In this document: positions 26,199-34,942 of the stretch, piece after piece
Layout: every line of letters starts with the position of its first letter
Position numbering within the stretch: position 1 is the stretch's first letter
Origin: DASQFQ01 sp963805525
Lineage (GTDB): Bacteria; Actinomycetota; Thermoleophilia; Solirubrobacterales; Solirubrobacteraceae
NCBI GenBank assembly: GCA_963805525.1
Contig: CAWDUT010000004.1
Location: 1-64,000, forward strand
DNA: 64,000 bases
Direction: 5' to 3'
The notes under the pieces: generated by a model
What the model saw: only the letters and a program-made list of their open reading frames with translations
Told to the model about the DNA's origin: nothing
Databases searched by the model: none
Program-made: the position numbers and the translations under genes

Positions 26199-27041
26199 CT
26201 AGACCCGGCGGTAGCGCGCGTCGGCGATCGAGTAGGCCCCGAACGCGATCGTGCCCGCCGCGACGATGCCCAGCAGCACCTTCCCGTACGACGCCTTGGC
26301 CACGGCAGCGAGCGCGCCGTCGACGCTGACCGCCTTGTCGGGGTTGAAGTCGATCGCCGCCTTCGCCAGGAAGTAGCCGATCAGCACGAAGACGACCCCG
26401 CGCGCGAGGTGGCCGGCGATCCCCAGCGTGGTGAACGCCCGCTTGGTCTTCTCGCTCATCTGCTCGGTCTTGGACTTCTCGAGGAACTTCTTCTTCACGC
26501 CCTCGTAGCCCTGGTAGAAGCCGACGCCGATCAGGACGAGCCCGGCGATCACGACGATGACCTGGCCGCCGGGCCACCCGAGCACGCCGCCGGTCGCCTT
26601 GTCCGGGCTGCTCGAGCCGCCGCCCGAGCCGAGCAGGATCGTCACGCAGGTGACGAACAGCCCCGCGTACGCGATCCCGCTGTCGAGGCCCTTGAAGCGC
26701 TCCAGGCCGTCGTCGGTCTCCTCCGGCCCGTGGCCGACGGCGGCGCGCAGGAGGCGCCAGAACGCGTAGCCGAACAGGCCGATCGCCATCAGGATGAGCA
26801 GGATCTTCCCGCCGGGCTGCTTGGCGAGCTCGGCCAGCGCGCCCGACTGGTTGGTCGTCTTGCCGCCGGCGCCGAACGCCATCTCGAGCGCGAGGACGCC
26901 GATGATCCCGTAGATCGCGCCGCGGGCGACGAGGCCGGCGCGGGCCAGCCACTCGAACCAGCGCGCGTTGGCGATCGCGTCTCCGGTCGACTTGGCGTTG
27001 CGCAGCGGCGCCTCTGCGGTGCTCGTGTCGATTTGGCTCAT
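26199..27041 (-). CDS. DUF1206 membrane protein
   Basis: 280 residues. As in gadB, two ATGs (27047, 27041) follow one ribosome binding site (AAAGGAGC); the second has correct spacing. Three internally similar units, each a pair of helices, are visible: WFEWLARAGLVARGAIYGIIG, then GIAYAGLFVTCVTILLGS, then GIAGHLARGVVFVLIGYFLA. This triple repeat defines DUF1206, a family of six-helix membrane proteins of unknown function common in actinobacteria. A lysine-rich linker (EGVKKKFLEKSKTEQ) separates units two and three. Confidence 0.88.
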   Translation of the reverse strand: MSQIDTSTAEAPLRNAKSTGDAIANARWFEWLARAGLVARGAIYGIIGVLALEMAFGAGGKTTNQSGALAELAKQPGGKILLILMAIGLFGYAFWRLLRAAVGHGPEETDDGLERFKGLDSGIAYAGLFVTCVTILLGSGGGSSSPDKATGGVLGWPGGQVIVVIAGLVLIGVGFYQGYEGVKKKFLEKSKTEQMSEKTKRAFTTLGIAGHLARGVVFVLIGYFLAKAAIDFNPDKAVSVDGALAAVAKASYGKVLLGIVAAGTIAFGAYSIADARYRRV

Positions 27042-27063
27042 GGTCATGCTCCTTTGTTCACAT

Positions 27064-27891
27064 TCACGATGGGATGGGGCGGCGCGAGAGGTACCGGGCG
27101 CCGCCGGCAGGCGCACGCGCGGGCGAGGCCACGCCGGCAGCGCGGCACGCGAACAGCAGCACCACCACCGCGCCGACGCCGATCAGCGCGCCCGCGCCGA
27201 CGTCGAGCGGGTGGTGCATGCCGCGGTACATGCGCGAGAACGCGACGAACACCGGAAGCAGCAGCGCGCTCACCCAGGCGGCGACGCGCCAACGGCGCTC
27301 CGGGAACGCCGACGTGAGCAGCAGCACGACACCGCAGTAGACGGCGAGCGACGCGGCGGTGTGGCCGGACGGGTAGCTCTCGTCGGCCGGCAGGTTCTCG
27401 AGCCGCGCGACGTGCGGCCGGTCGCGCGGCACGACGATGGACGCAACGCGGTAGGTCGCGGACTCGACAAGGAGCACGAGCACGGCGAACGCGGCGATCC
27501 GCCACTTGCGCTCGATCACGCAGACGATCCCGATCAGGCCGACCAGGATCGGCAGCACCGGCGCGCCGCCCAGCGTCGAGCCCACCGAGGAGAGGTCGGT
27601 GAGGAAGCCGGTGCGTTCGCGCGTCAGCGACTCGACCGCGCTCTCGTCCGCCCGGCCGATGCCACCTGTGTGGACGAGCACGTCGGTGACGAACACGCCG
27701 AGCAGGACCGCGAGGCTGGCGAGAACGACGTAGCCCGCGAGCACGGCGGCGAAGAACACGGCAGCAGGATGCTTGCCCTCCATGGACGCTGCGAACCGCT
27801 GGGCCGCTCCGCCCGGCCGCGCCTCCAGGATCGGGACGACGCCACGGTCCTGCGTCCGGTCGTTCGACGTCGTGCGCTCGCGCGCTGGCAT
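27064..27891 (-). CDS. PAP2-family membrane phosphatase
   Basis: 275 residues from ATG 27891, preceded by GGGGGAAGG (a TTG five codons earlier is less likely). Six hydrophobic segments carry the PAP2 triad: VPRDRPHVARL (motif 1, near residue 155), SYPSGHTAAS (motif 2, catalytic histidine) and SRMYRGMHHPLDVGAG (motif 3, nucleophile histidine). Such enzymes dephosphorylate undecaprenyl diphosphate, phosphatidate or related lipids at the outer face of the membrane. The substrate cannot be read from the sequence. It is not followed by another domain. Confidence 0.92.
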   Translation of the reverse strand: MPARERTTSNDRTQDRGVVPILEARPGGAAQRFAASMEGKHPAAVFFAAVLAGYVVLASLAVLLGVFVTDVLVHTGGIGRADESAVESLTRERTGFLTDLSSVGSTLGGAPVLPILVGLIGIVCVIERKWRIAAFAVLVLLVESATYRVASIVVPRDRPHVARLENLPADESYPSGHTAASLAVYCGVVLLLTSAFPERRWRVAAWVSALLLPVFVAFSRMYRGMHHPLDVGAGALIGVGAVVVLLFACRAAGVASPARAPAGGARYLSRRPIPS

Positions 27892-27984
27892 TGCCTTCCC
27901 CCTCAACGGCCCAGGTGCATCCTCACCCGGGACCTGATCGAGCCCTCCCTGTGGAACCAGTACCCGCGACGCTCGCGGTTCTAG

Positions 27985-29385
27985 TCAGAGGTCGTAAGAA
28001 ATCCCGGCGCGCCCGCGCGCGCTCAGCCGCGCGTTCAGCGACGCCAGCCGCCGGCTGCGGGGAGCGAGCGCCTCGGCCACCTGCATGGCCGAGTAGAGCG
28101 CCGACTCCTGCAGATCCATGCCGGTGGTGTAGTGGCCGCTGAAGTACAGGCCGTGGCGGCCCTGGTGCGAACGCAGGGCGCGTGCGGCCCTGATCGTCGA
28201 GCGGGTGATCAGCGGGTGCTTGAACCGCCGCTCCAAGAGGATGTGCTCCGGGTCGGCCCGGCGGCGCGTCGCCCACGACTTGAACACGTGCACGCCCGCG
28301 CGCGAGGAGGACGGCTCCTGCAGCGCGCCGAGCCAGGCGCTGCCCTCGGCGCTGGGCCCGCGCACGCCGGCGTTGTACGCCGCCCAGTCGCGGCGGTCGC
28401 GGTGCATGTAGGCCGGGTCGGTGTGGACCACGAGGCGCGAGTCGAAATAGCGGTACGCGTCGAGGAGCGCCGTGGCGTCGTCGAACGCGGGCAGCGGACG
28501 CAGCAGCTCGCGGCCGGCGTGCGGAGGCGCGTTCAGCACCACGAACCGATACGGCCCCTTCCAGCCCGCCGGCGTCTGCAGGAACCAGCCGGCGCGCCGG
28601 CGACACAGGGCGCGCACCGGCGCGCGGAGGTGCACATGGACGCGCGGGCTGCGGTCCAGCATGCGCTGGAGGTTCCCCTGCAGGCCGATCTTCGAGTTGA
28701 ACGTGGTGGGGGTCTGAAGCAGGTCGGCCGGGAACGCCAGCGCGAACGTCTGCAGGATCGACCGCGCCGACGTCCGCCGCGCGTCGCTCCGCGTGCACCC
28801 GATCGTCGCCGAGATCCACGGGTACAGGACGTCCGTCTTGAAGGCGTGGTGCAGGGGCAGGCTGCGGATCCAGGCGTCGACGGTCGTCTCCCACGGCAGG
28901 CCGGAGAGGACCGCCTGCCGCGCGAGCTGGGTGAAGGCCGCGAAGTCGCCCGCGCGCTCCGGCGTCTCGAGCGGGTGCGACGACGAGAAGATCGGCGCGC
29001 CCCCGGCCGTCCGGAAGACGCACAGGCTCGCGGGCGCCTCCACGGTGGCGTCGGCGCCGGGGTGCTCGGGGTCGTAGAGGCCGAGCTCCTCCAGCAGCGT
29101 CACGTAGATGGGGTGCGTGTCGGGATGGAAGAACTGCGCGCCGAGATCGACCGTGAGCCTCCGGCCGCCGTGCTCGACCACCCGCGAATCGCAGTGGCCG
29201 CCGATCCGGGAGCGCGCCTCGAAGAGGTCGACGCCGAAGGTCCCGGCGAGGAAGTACGCCGCGGCCACGCCGCCCGCACCACCGCCGATGACCGCCACGC
29301 GGTCGCGCCCCGACCGCGGTCGTCGCACGCCGAGCGTCGCCAGGCCAACCGCGCCCTTGAGCGCATCGCGGCGGGTCAACGACAT
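27985..29385 (-). CDS. FAD-dependent amine-oxidase-like protein
   Basis: 466 residues. The N-terminus SLTRRDALKGAVGLATLG looks like a short twin-arginine signal. Next is the FAD motif VAVIGGGAGGVAAAYFLAG, then GGHCDSR, as in flavin amine oxidases and desaturases. FSGHYTTGMDLQESALYSAM near the C-terminus is the closing FAD-binding region. Related proteins include putative polyamine oxidases and cyclopropane-fatty-acid-associated flavoproteins; I cannot choose a substrate. It follows zwf and the ASCH gene on the same strand with a 13-base gap, so it may belong to that transcription unit. Confidence 0.85.
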   Translation of the reverse strand: MSLTRRDALKGAVGLATLGVRRPRSGRDRVAVIGGGAGGVAAAYFLAGTFGVDLFEARSRIGGHCDSRVVEHGGRRLTVDLGAQFFHPDTHPIYVTLLEELGLYDPEHPGADATVEAPASLCVFRTAGGAPIFSSSHPLETPERAGDFAAFTQLARQAVLSGLPWETTVDAWIRSLPLHHAFKTDVLYPWISATIGCTRSDARRTSARSILQTFALAFPADLLQTPTTFNSKIGLQGNLQRMLDRSPRVHVHLRAPVRALCRRRAGWFLQTPAGWKGPYRFVVLNAPPHAGRELLRPLPAFDDATALLDAYRYFDSRLVVHTDPAYMHRDRRDWAAYNAGVRGPSAEGSAWLGALQEPSSSRAGVHVFKSWATRRRADPEHILLERRFKHPLITRSTIRAARALRSHQGRHGLYFSGHYTTGMDLQESALYSAMQVAEALAPRSRRLASLNARLSARGRAGISYDL

Positions 29386-29398
29386 CTCGGAGAAGACC

Positions 29399-29695
29399 CT
29401 AATCCCCGGGGGTCACGGCGTGGAGCTCGATCCGGTAGACGAGCGTGTCGTCGTCGATCGGCCCGGCGTGCGCGGCGCGGTCACGCAGGGTCTCGCGGTC
29501 GGGCTCACCGGCTCGCCGGACATCCTCCTCGGTGATCGCCGAGAACGGGACGAGCTCGATCGCGTCGATCTCGATCAGGCCGGGCCCGACCCGGTAGCGG
29601 CCGCCCTCCTTGACCTGCGGCCGCTGCCACAGCCGGACCGAAAGGGTGATGTCCCCACCCAGGACGTCGTCGCGCAGCTCGCGGCTGAACTGCAC
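29399..29695 (-). CDS. ASCH/PUA-like domain protein
   Basis: 98 residues from GTG 29695, six bases after the zwf stop. LSVRLWQRPQVKEGGRYRVG followed by GLIEIDAIELV matches the ASCH domain, a beta-barrel related to PUA that binds RNA or modified nucleic acids. A nucleotide or RNA-binding role is therefore possible but untested. The small size is normal for stand-alone ASCH proteins. Tight spacing to zwf indicates co-transcription without an obvious functional link. Confidence 0.75.
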   Translation of the reverse strand: MQFSRELRDDVLGGDITLSVRLWQRPQVKEGGRYRVGPGLIEIDAIELVPFSAITEEDVRRAGEPDRETLRDRAAHAGPIDDDTLVYRIELHAVTPGD

Positions 29696-29701
29696 GCTGC
29701 G

Positions 29702-31174
29702 TCAGCCGTTGCCGCGCCACTTGCGCTCGAACGGGAGCCGCCAGGTGCGCGGCGCGATCAGGTCGTCCTTCTCCGGCGGCCCCCACGAGCCCTTCTCGTA
29801 TTCCCGCAGCGGCGAGGGATCCTCGAGCAGCGGCGCGGAGATCTCCCACAGCCGCTCGACGCCCTCGGCGGTGGTGAACAGCGTGTGGTCGCCCGTCATG
29901 GCGTCGTGGATCAGGCGCTCGTAGGCCTCGAGCACCTCTTCGTGCTGGCCCGTCTCGCCGAGCGAGAACTGCATGCTCGCCTTCTCGAGCTGCATCCCCG
30001 GCCCGGGGCGCTTGCCGTAGAACGACAGCGAGAGCTTCGGGGTCTCGGAGAGGTCGAAGGTGAGGTGGTCTGGGCCCGCGGCGCCGACGCCGGACCCCTC
30101 CGGGAACATCGACTTCGGCGGCTCGCGGAACGCGATGCTGATGACGCGCGCGCTCTCGGCCATGCACTTGCCGGTCCGCAGGAAGAACGGAACGCCCGCC
30201 CAGCGCCAGTTGTCGACGAGCACCTTGGCGGCGACGAAGGTCTCGACCTCGGAGTCCGGCGCGACGCCCTCCTCGTCGCGGTAGCCCTCGTACTGCCCGC
30301 GCACGACGTGGCCGGGCTCGATCGGCAGCATGGAGCGGAAGACCTTCAGCTTCTCGTCGACGAGGGCGCGCGGGTCGAGCGACGGCGGCGGCTCCATCGC
30401 GACCACGGCGAGGATCTGCAGCAGGTGCGTCACGACCATGTCGCGGAACGCGCCGGTGCCCTCGTAGAACTCACCGCGCGAGCCGATCGAGAGCGTCTCG
30501 GGGACGTCGATCTGCACGTGGTCGATGTGCTCGCGATTCCACAGCGGCTCGAGGAAGCCGTTGGCGAAGCGCAGGGTGAGCAGGTTGAGCGCCGCCTCCT
30601 TGCCGAGGAAGTGGTCGATGCGGAAGATCTGCTCCTCGCTGAAGACCTCGTGCACCGTGTCGTTGAGCTCACGCGCCGACTCGAGGTCGGTGCCGAACGG
30701 CTTCTCCATGACCACGCGCGCGCGTTCGGCCAGGCCGGCCTCGCCGAGCGTCCGGACGATCGAGCCGGCCGCGGCCGGCGGCACCGACAGGTAGAACAGC
30801 CGCCGCGCCTCTTCGCCGATCGCCTCCTCGGCGCTCGCGACGCCGGCGGCGAGCGCGTCGGCCTTCGACGGCACGTAGCTGAGCCGCTCGTTGAACGGCT
30901 CCCAGTCCTCGTCGGAGATGTCGACGCGGCAGAACTCCTCGAGCGCACCGCGCACGTGCTCGCGGAACTTCTCGTCGTCCAGCTCGCTCAGCGACGTCCC
31001 GACGATGCGGTACTCATCGGGCATCAGCCCCACCTGGTCGAGATGGAACAGACCCGGGAGCAGCTTGCGGCGGGCCAGATCGCCCGTCGCGCCGAACAGC
31101 ACGAGCACGTGCGGCTCCGGCTTGGGGAGAGCGCCCTCGCCCTCGACGACCTTCTCATCTGTGCTGACGGCCAT
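29702..31174 (-). CDS. zwf: Glucose-6-phosphate 1-dehydrogenase (second copy)
   Basis: 490 residues, standard length. It carries LVLFGATGDLARRKLLPGLF (dinucleotide binding), VVMEKPFGTDLESARELN and FRIDHFLGKEAALNLL (active site). This copy follows the family consensus more closely than the one at 15468-16889. It provides 6-phosphogluconolactone and NAD(P)H for the pentose phosphate or Entner-Doudoroff route. It is divergent from the LysR gene with a 65-base intergenic region, so that regulator may control it. Confidence 0.96.
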   Translation of the reverse strand: MAVSTDEKVVEGEGALPKPEPHVLVLFGATGDLARRKLLPGLFHLDQVGLMPDEYRIVGTSLSELDDEKFREHVRGALEEFCRVDISDEDWEPFNERLSYVPSKADALAAGVASAEEAIGEEARRLFYLSVPPAAAGSIVRTLGEAGLAERARVVMEKPFGTDLESARELNDTVHEVFSEEQIFRIDHFLGKEAALNLLTLRFANGFLEPLWNREHIDHVQIDVPETLSIGSRGEFYEGTGAFRDMVVTHLLQILAVVAMEPPPSLDPRALVDEKLKVFRSMLPIEPGHVVRGQYEGYRDEEGVAPDSEVETFVAAKVLVDNWRWAGVPFFLRTGKCMAESARVISIAFREPPKSMFPEGSGVGAAGPDHLTFDLSETPKLSLSFYGKRPGPGMQLEKASMQFSLGETGQHEEVLEAYERLIHDAMTGDHTLFTTAEGVERLWEISAPLLEDPSPLREYEKGSWGPPEKDDLIAPRTWRLPFERKWRGNG

Positions 31175-31239
31175 GCCAGGAGATATACCCCTCGGCCGCG
31201 CGTCGCAGCGAGATCAGTCTCCGCCGGTACGTTGAGGTC

Positions 31240-32190
31240 GTGGACGTCCCGATCGAGCTGCGGCAGCTGCGCTACTTCGTGGCGGTCGCCGAGGAGCTGC
31301 ACTTCGGCCGCGCCGCCGAGCGCCTGCACATGTCGCAATCCCCGCTGTCGCGCGCGATCCGCGAGCTCGAGCGCCAGCTCGGGCTCGTCCTGTTCGTCCG
31401 CACGACGCGGCGGGTGGAGCTCACCCCCGCCGGCGTCGCGCTGCTCGCCCGCGCGCGCAAGGCGCTGGCCGAGGTGGAGCTGGCGATCGACGACGCGCGG
31501 CGGGCGGCCGCGCCCGAGCCGGGCGTGGTCGCGATCGGCTACGGGCCGTTCAGCCTCCCCGTCGCGACGTCGATCGCCACGGCGCTGACCGCCGACCGGC
31601 CCGAGCTGAGCCCCCGGCTCGAGGAGGACACCTCCCCGCAGCTCCTGCGCCGCGTCGGGGCGCACGAGCTGGCCGCCGCCGCGGTGTTCGAGACGCCCGG
31701 CGCGGCGGAGCGCCTCGGCGTCCGCATCGACGCGCTGAAGGACGAGCCGCTCCTCGCCGCGCTGCCGGAGGCGCACCGCTACGCCGGCGCCGAGGCGATC
31801 CCGGTCGGCGCGTTCGCCGCCGAGCGCGTGCTGCTCCCGCGCGAGCCGACCGGCGCCCCGTTCAAGGCGTGGCTGCGGGCCGTGCTGCGGGCCGCCGGCG
31901 CCGAGCTCGACCGGACGCTCGAGACGCTCAGCGCGCCGTGGGACCGGCGCATGCTGCCTGTCGCGCGCGGCGAGGCCGTCTCGGCGTTCGTCGGCGACTG
32001 GGCCGCGGAGGCGAGCCCCGGCGTCGTCGCGCTGCCGTTTGATCCGCCGCTGAGCTTCCCGATCGACCTCGCCACCCGGCTGCCGGCGAGCGACGGCGCC
32101 GACCACCTGCTCGATGCCGCGCTGCGGCTGCGCGACGCCGCCGGCTGGCTGACGAGCCGCGCACCGCATACCGAGCTGCCGGGCGATTGA
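31240..32190 (+). CDS. LysR-family transcriptional regulator
   Basis: 316 residues from GTG 31240. The winged helix-turn-helix is textbook: ELRQLRYFVAVAEELHFGRA then AERLHMSQSPLSRAIRELER (residues 5-45), followed by FVRTTRRVELTPAG. The C-terminal two-lobed effector domain runs from about residue 95 to 300. It is divergent from zwf and directly upstream of an alpha/beta hydrolase-SDR pair, so either could be its target. The effector is unknown. Confidence 0.93.
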   Translation: MDVPIELRQLRYFVAVAEELHFGRAAERLHMSQSPLSRAIRELERQLGLVLFVRTTRRVELTPAGVALLARARKALAEVELAIDDARRAAAPEPGVVAIGYGPFSLPVATSIATALTADRPELSPRLEEDTSPQLLRRVGAHELAAAAVFETPGAAERLGVRIDALKDEPLLAALPEAHRYAGAEAIPVGAFAAERVLLPREPTGAPFKAWLRAVLRAAGAELDRTLETLSAPWDRRMLPVARGEAVSAFVGDWAAEASPGVVALPFDPPLSFPIDLATRLPASDGADHLLDAALRLRDAAGWLTSRAPHTELPGD

Positions 32191-32292
32191 GTCGCCCAGG
32201 GTCTGGGTCGCGGCCCCGATCGATCCTTCTCATCCGGAGCCGCCCGGCGTAGCGTCGGCGCCGACCCAGGCGAACGGACGAAGGAGGTCGCG

Positions 32293-33117
32293 GTGGCGAC
32301 GACGCAGATCCCGCTGGTGCTGGTCCATGGCGCGTGGCTGTCAGCGCGCAGCTGGGAGACCTTCGAGGACTACTTCGGCAAGCGCGGCTTCGCGGTCTCC
32401 GCGCCCGAATGGCCGCGCAAGCACGGCGACGTCGAGGAGCTGCGCCGCGACGCCGACGAGCTCGCGGGCCTCGGCCTGACCGAGATCGTCGACCACTACG
32501 AGGCGCTGATCCGCGAGCTCGACCAGCCGCCCGTGCTGATCGGCCATTCCTTCGGCGGGCTGATCGTCGAGCTGCTGCTCGATCGCGGCCTCGGCCGCGC
32601 CGGTGTGGCGCTCAGCCCGGCGCCGCCGAAGGGCATCCTGATCCTGCCGTTCTCGTCGCTGAAGGCGGCCTCCCCCGCGCTGGCGCATCCGTCGACGCGC
32701 CACGGCATCGTCACGCTCACGGCCGACGAGTTCGCCTACGGGTTCGCGAACACGTTCAGCGAGGACGACGCCGCGGCGGCCTACGAGCGCTACGCGGTGC
32801 CCGAGACCGGCCGCATCTTCTACGAGGCCGGGTTCGCCAACTTCGCGCTGCACCCGAGCACCGAGGTGCACTTCAAGAACGAGCAGCGCGCGCCGCTGCT
32901 GATCGTCGGGGCCGAGAAGGACCACACGGTGCCGGCGTCCGTCTCGAAGGCCCAGCACAAGAAGTACGAGCGCTCGCCCGCGCAGACCGACTACCTCGAG
33001 TTCGAGGGCCGGCCGCACCTGTTCATGGTCGGCGAGGGCTGGCAGGAGGTCGCGGAGTCGATCGACAGCTGGCTCGACGGCGTGCTCGACGCGGCGCCCG
33101 CGGGCCAGGCGGTCTAG
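32293..33117 (+). CDS. Alpha/beta hydrolase
   Basis: 274 residues from GTG 32293, with AAGGAGG five bases upstream. It has the hydrolase nucleophile elbow GHSFGGL near residue 84, the oxyanion-type opening VLVHGAWLSARSWE, and a likely catalytic histidine in EGRPHLFMVGEG near 241. It could be an esterase, lactonase or related enzyme; the substrate is unknown. The next gene (an SDR) starts four bases after its stop, so the two are one transcription unit. Confidence 0.9.
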   Translation: MATTQIPLVLVHGAWLSARSWETFEDYFGKRGFAVSAPEWPRKHGDVEELRRDADELAGLGLTEIVDHYEALIRELDQPPVLIGHSFGGLIVELLLDRGLGRAGVALSPAPPKGILILPFSSLKAASPALAHPSTRHGIVTLTADEFAYGFANTFSEDDAAAAYERYAVPETGRIFYEAGFANFALHPSTEVHFKNEQRAPLLIVGAEKDHTVPASVSKAQHKKYERSPAQTDYLEFEGRPHLFMVGEGWQEVAESIDSWLDGVLDAAPAGQAV

Positions 33118-33121
33118 CGCC

Positions 33122-33901
33122 ATGGACCTCGAGCTCGCCGGCAAGGTCGCGGTCGTCACGGGGGCCAGCAAGGGGATCGGGCTCGCGGTCGCGCGCGAGC
33201 TCGCCGCGGAGGGCGCCCGCGTCGTCGCGGGCGCCCGGACGGTCGACTCTCTCCAGGATCTCGACGGCGTGGCGGCGGTGGCCGTCGACCTCGGCCGGCC
33301 CGACGGCCCCGGCCGGCTCGTCGCCGCGGCGCTCGAGCGCCACGGGCGCGTCGACGTGCTGGTCAACAACGTCGGCGCGGTCCGGATCCGCCTCGACGGC
33401 TTCCTCGGCACGAGCGACGACGAGTTCGAGTGGGCGCTCCAGCTGAACTTCTTCACCGCGCTGCGCGCCACGCGCGCCGCGATCCCGCCGATGCTCGAGC
33501 AGGGCGGCGGCGCGATCGTCAACGTCGCCTCGGTCAACGCGTTCTTCCAGCCCGACGCCGCGACGATCGACTACGGCGCCGCCAAGGCGGCGGTGCTCAA
33601 CCTCAGCAAGTCGCTGTCCCAGGAGTTCGGGCCGCGCGGGATCCACGTCAACTGCGTCTCCCCCGGCCCGGTCGAGACCGACCTCTGGCTCGGCGACCAG
33701 GGCGTCGCGGCGACCGTCGGCGGCGCGGCCGGGATCGACCCCGCCGCCGTGCGCGAGCAGACCGCGGCCGGCATCGCCACGCGCCGGTTCAGCACCCCGC
33801 AGGAGGTGGCGACGCTCGTGGCGCTGCTCGCCTCGCCCCGGACCGCGAACGTGACCGGCGCCAACTACCTGATCGACGGCGGGCTCGTGAAGACGATGTG
33901 A
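33122..33901 (+). CDS. Short-chain dehydrogenase/reductase
   Basis: 259 residues. Classical SDR features are present: VVTGASKGIGLAVA (TGxxxGIG), LVNNVGAV (NNxG), a serine in NVASVNAF and the active-site YGAAKAAVLNLSKS (YxxxK), then the C-terminal VTGANYLIDGG. It oxidises or reduces a hydroxyl/ketone using NAD(P). The start is four bases downstream of the preceding hydrolase; no strong ribosome binding site is seen, consistent with coupling. Confidence 0.93.
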   Translation: MDLELAGKVAVVTGASKGIGLAVARELAAEGARVVAGARTVDSLQDLDGVAAVAVDLGRPDGPGRLVAAALERHGRVDVLVNNVGAVRIRLDGFLGTSDDEFEWALQLNFFTALRATRAAIPPMLEQGGGAIVNVASVNAFFQPDAATIDYGAAKAAVLNLSKSLSQEFGPRGIHVNCVSPGPVETDLWLGDQGVAATVGGAAGIDPAAVREQTAAGIATRRFSTPQEVATLVALLASPRTANVTGANYLIDGGLVKTM

Positions 33902-33956
33902 CGCCAGGGTGCGGGCCAGGGCATCCCCCGGGCGCGAAGCGGCCAGGAGTGGCGCA

Positions 33957-33980
33957 TGATTGTTGACACGGCAACAATCA
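33957..33980. promoter_or_regulatory. Perfect 9-bp inverted repeat upstream of the epoxide hydrolase
   Basis: TGATTGTTG (33957-33965) and CAACAATCA (33972-33980) form a perfect inverted repeat around six bases. The AT content is unusual for this genome. It ends 20 bases before the ATG at 34001, so it could be a repressor operator or a hairpin in the mRNA leader. A TTGACA at 33963-33968 overlaps it, but no good -10 follows. Confidence 0.6.
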
Positions 33981-34000
33981 CCACTCAGAGGAGATTGGTC

Positions 34001-34885
34001 ATGACCACTTCAACCCCCACGCTCACCAGCCCCGTCACGGGTAGCGGCCTTTCCGAGGGCTACGCCGAGGTCGGCGAGGCGACGCTCCACTACGTCGAGG
34101 CCGGCGACGGCCCGATGGTCGTCCTGCTTCACGGCTTCCCGGAGTTCTGGTACGGGTGGCGGCAGCAGATCGAGCCGCTCGTGGACGCGGGCTTCCGCGT
34201 CGTCGCGCCGGACATGCGCGGCTACAACCTCTCGTCGAAGCCGGAGGCGTTCTCCGACTACACCGCCGACAAGCTGGCCACCGACATCCGCGGGCTCATC
34301 CGCGAGCTCGGCGCCGAGTCCGCGACGGTCATCGGTCACGACTGGGGCGGGTCGGTCGCCTGGAGCCTGGCGATGAACCACCCCGAGGTCGTCGACCGCC
34401 TCGTCATCCTCAACGCGGCGCACCCGCGGCGGCTGAACGAAGGCCTGAAGCACCCGCGCCAGCTCCTGCGCAGCTGGTACTTCTTCTACTTCCAGTTCCC
34501 GGGGCTCCCTGAACACCGTGCGCGCCGCCGGCACTGGCGCTTCTTCAAGCGCTTCCTCCGCGACGCCCGCTCGCCGTTCACGGACTACCAGCTGGATCGC
34601 TACGTCGAGGCGTGGTCCCGCCCCGGGGCGGCGAAGTCGATGATCGACTACTACCGCGCCGCGGTGCGGCTGGGGTCGAAGCAGGAGATCCGCACCCTCA
34701 CGGCGCCCACCCTGGTCATCTGGGGGCAGGGCGACCGCTACCTCGGGCGCAAGCTTGCCGAGCCGCACCACGAGGACGTGCCCAACCTCGACCGCGTCGA
34801 GCGCCTGCCGAACGCGTCGCACTGGGTCCACCACGACGAGTCCGAGCGCGTCAACGAGCTGCTCGTCGACTTCCTCACGAAGTAG
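34001..34885 (+). CDS. Epoxide hydrolase-like alpha/beta hydrolase
   Basis: 294 residues from ATG 34001, preceded by AGAGGAG. The hallmarks are HGFPEFWYGWRQQ near residue 45, the nucleophile elbow GHDWGGSVAW near 109 (aspartate instead of serine, as in epoxide hydrolases and haloalkane dehalogenases), and NASHWVHHDE near the C-terminus with the catalytic histidine. The cap contains tyrosines (YFFYFQFP) typical of epoxide hydrolases. It probably opens epoxides by an ester intermediate. It has its own leader with a palindrome. Confidence 0.92.
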   Translation: MTTSTPTLTSPVTGSGLSEGYAEVGEATLHYVEAGDGPMVVLLHGFPEFWYGWRQQIEPLVDAGFRVVAPDMRGYNLSSKPEAFSDYTADKLATDIRGLIRELGAESATVIGHDWGGSVAWSLAMNHPEVVDRLVILNAAHPRRLNEGLKHPRQLLRSWYFFYFQFPGLPEHRARRRHWRFFKRFLRDARSPFTDYQLDRYVEAWSRPGAAKSMIDYYRAAVRLGSKQEIRTLTAPTLVIWGQGDRYLGRKLAEPHHEDVPNLDRVERLPNASHWVHHDESERVNELLVDFLTK

Positions 34886-34899
34886 CCGCCCGCAGCACC

Positions 34900-34934
34900 C
34901 GGGCCGCCGCCGGCACGCAGCCGGCGGCGGCCCG
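34900..34934. terminator. Strong bidirectional hairpin terminator
   Basis: A perfect 14-bp stem runs from 34900-34913 to 34921-34934 around the seven-base loop CACGCAG. It sits between the convergent epoxide hydrolase and anti-sigma genes. It is the clearest terminator-like structure in the window, although no long T-run follows. Confidence 0.75.
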
Positions 34935-34942
34935 TTCGTCGT

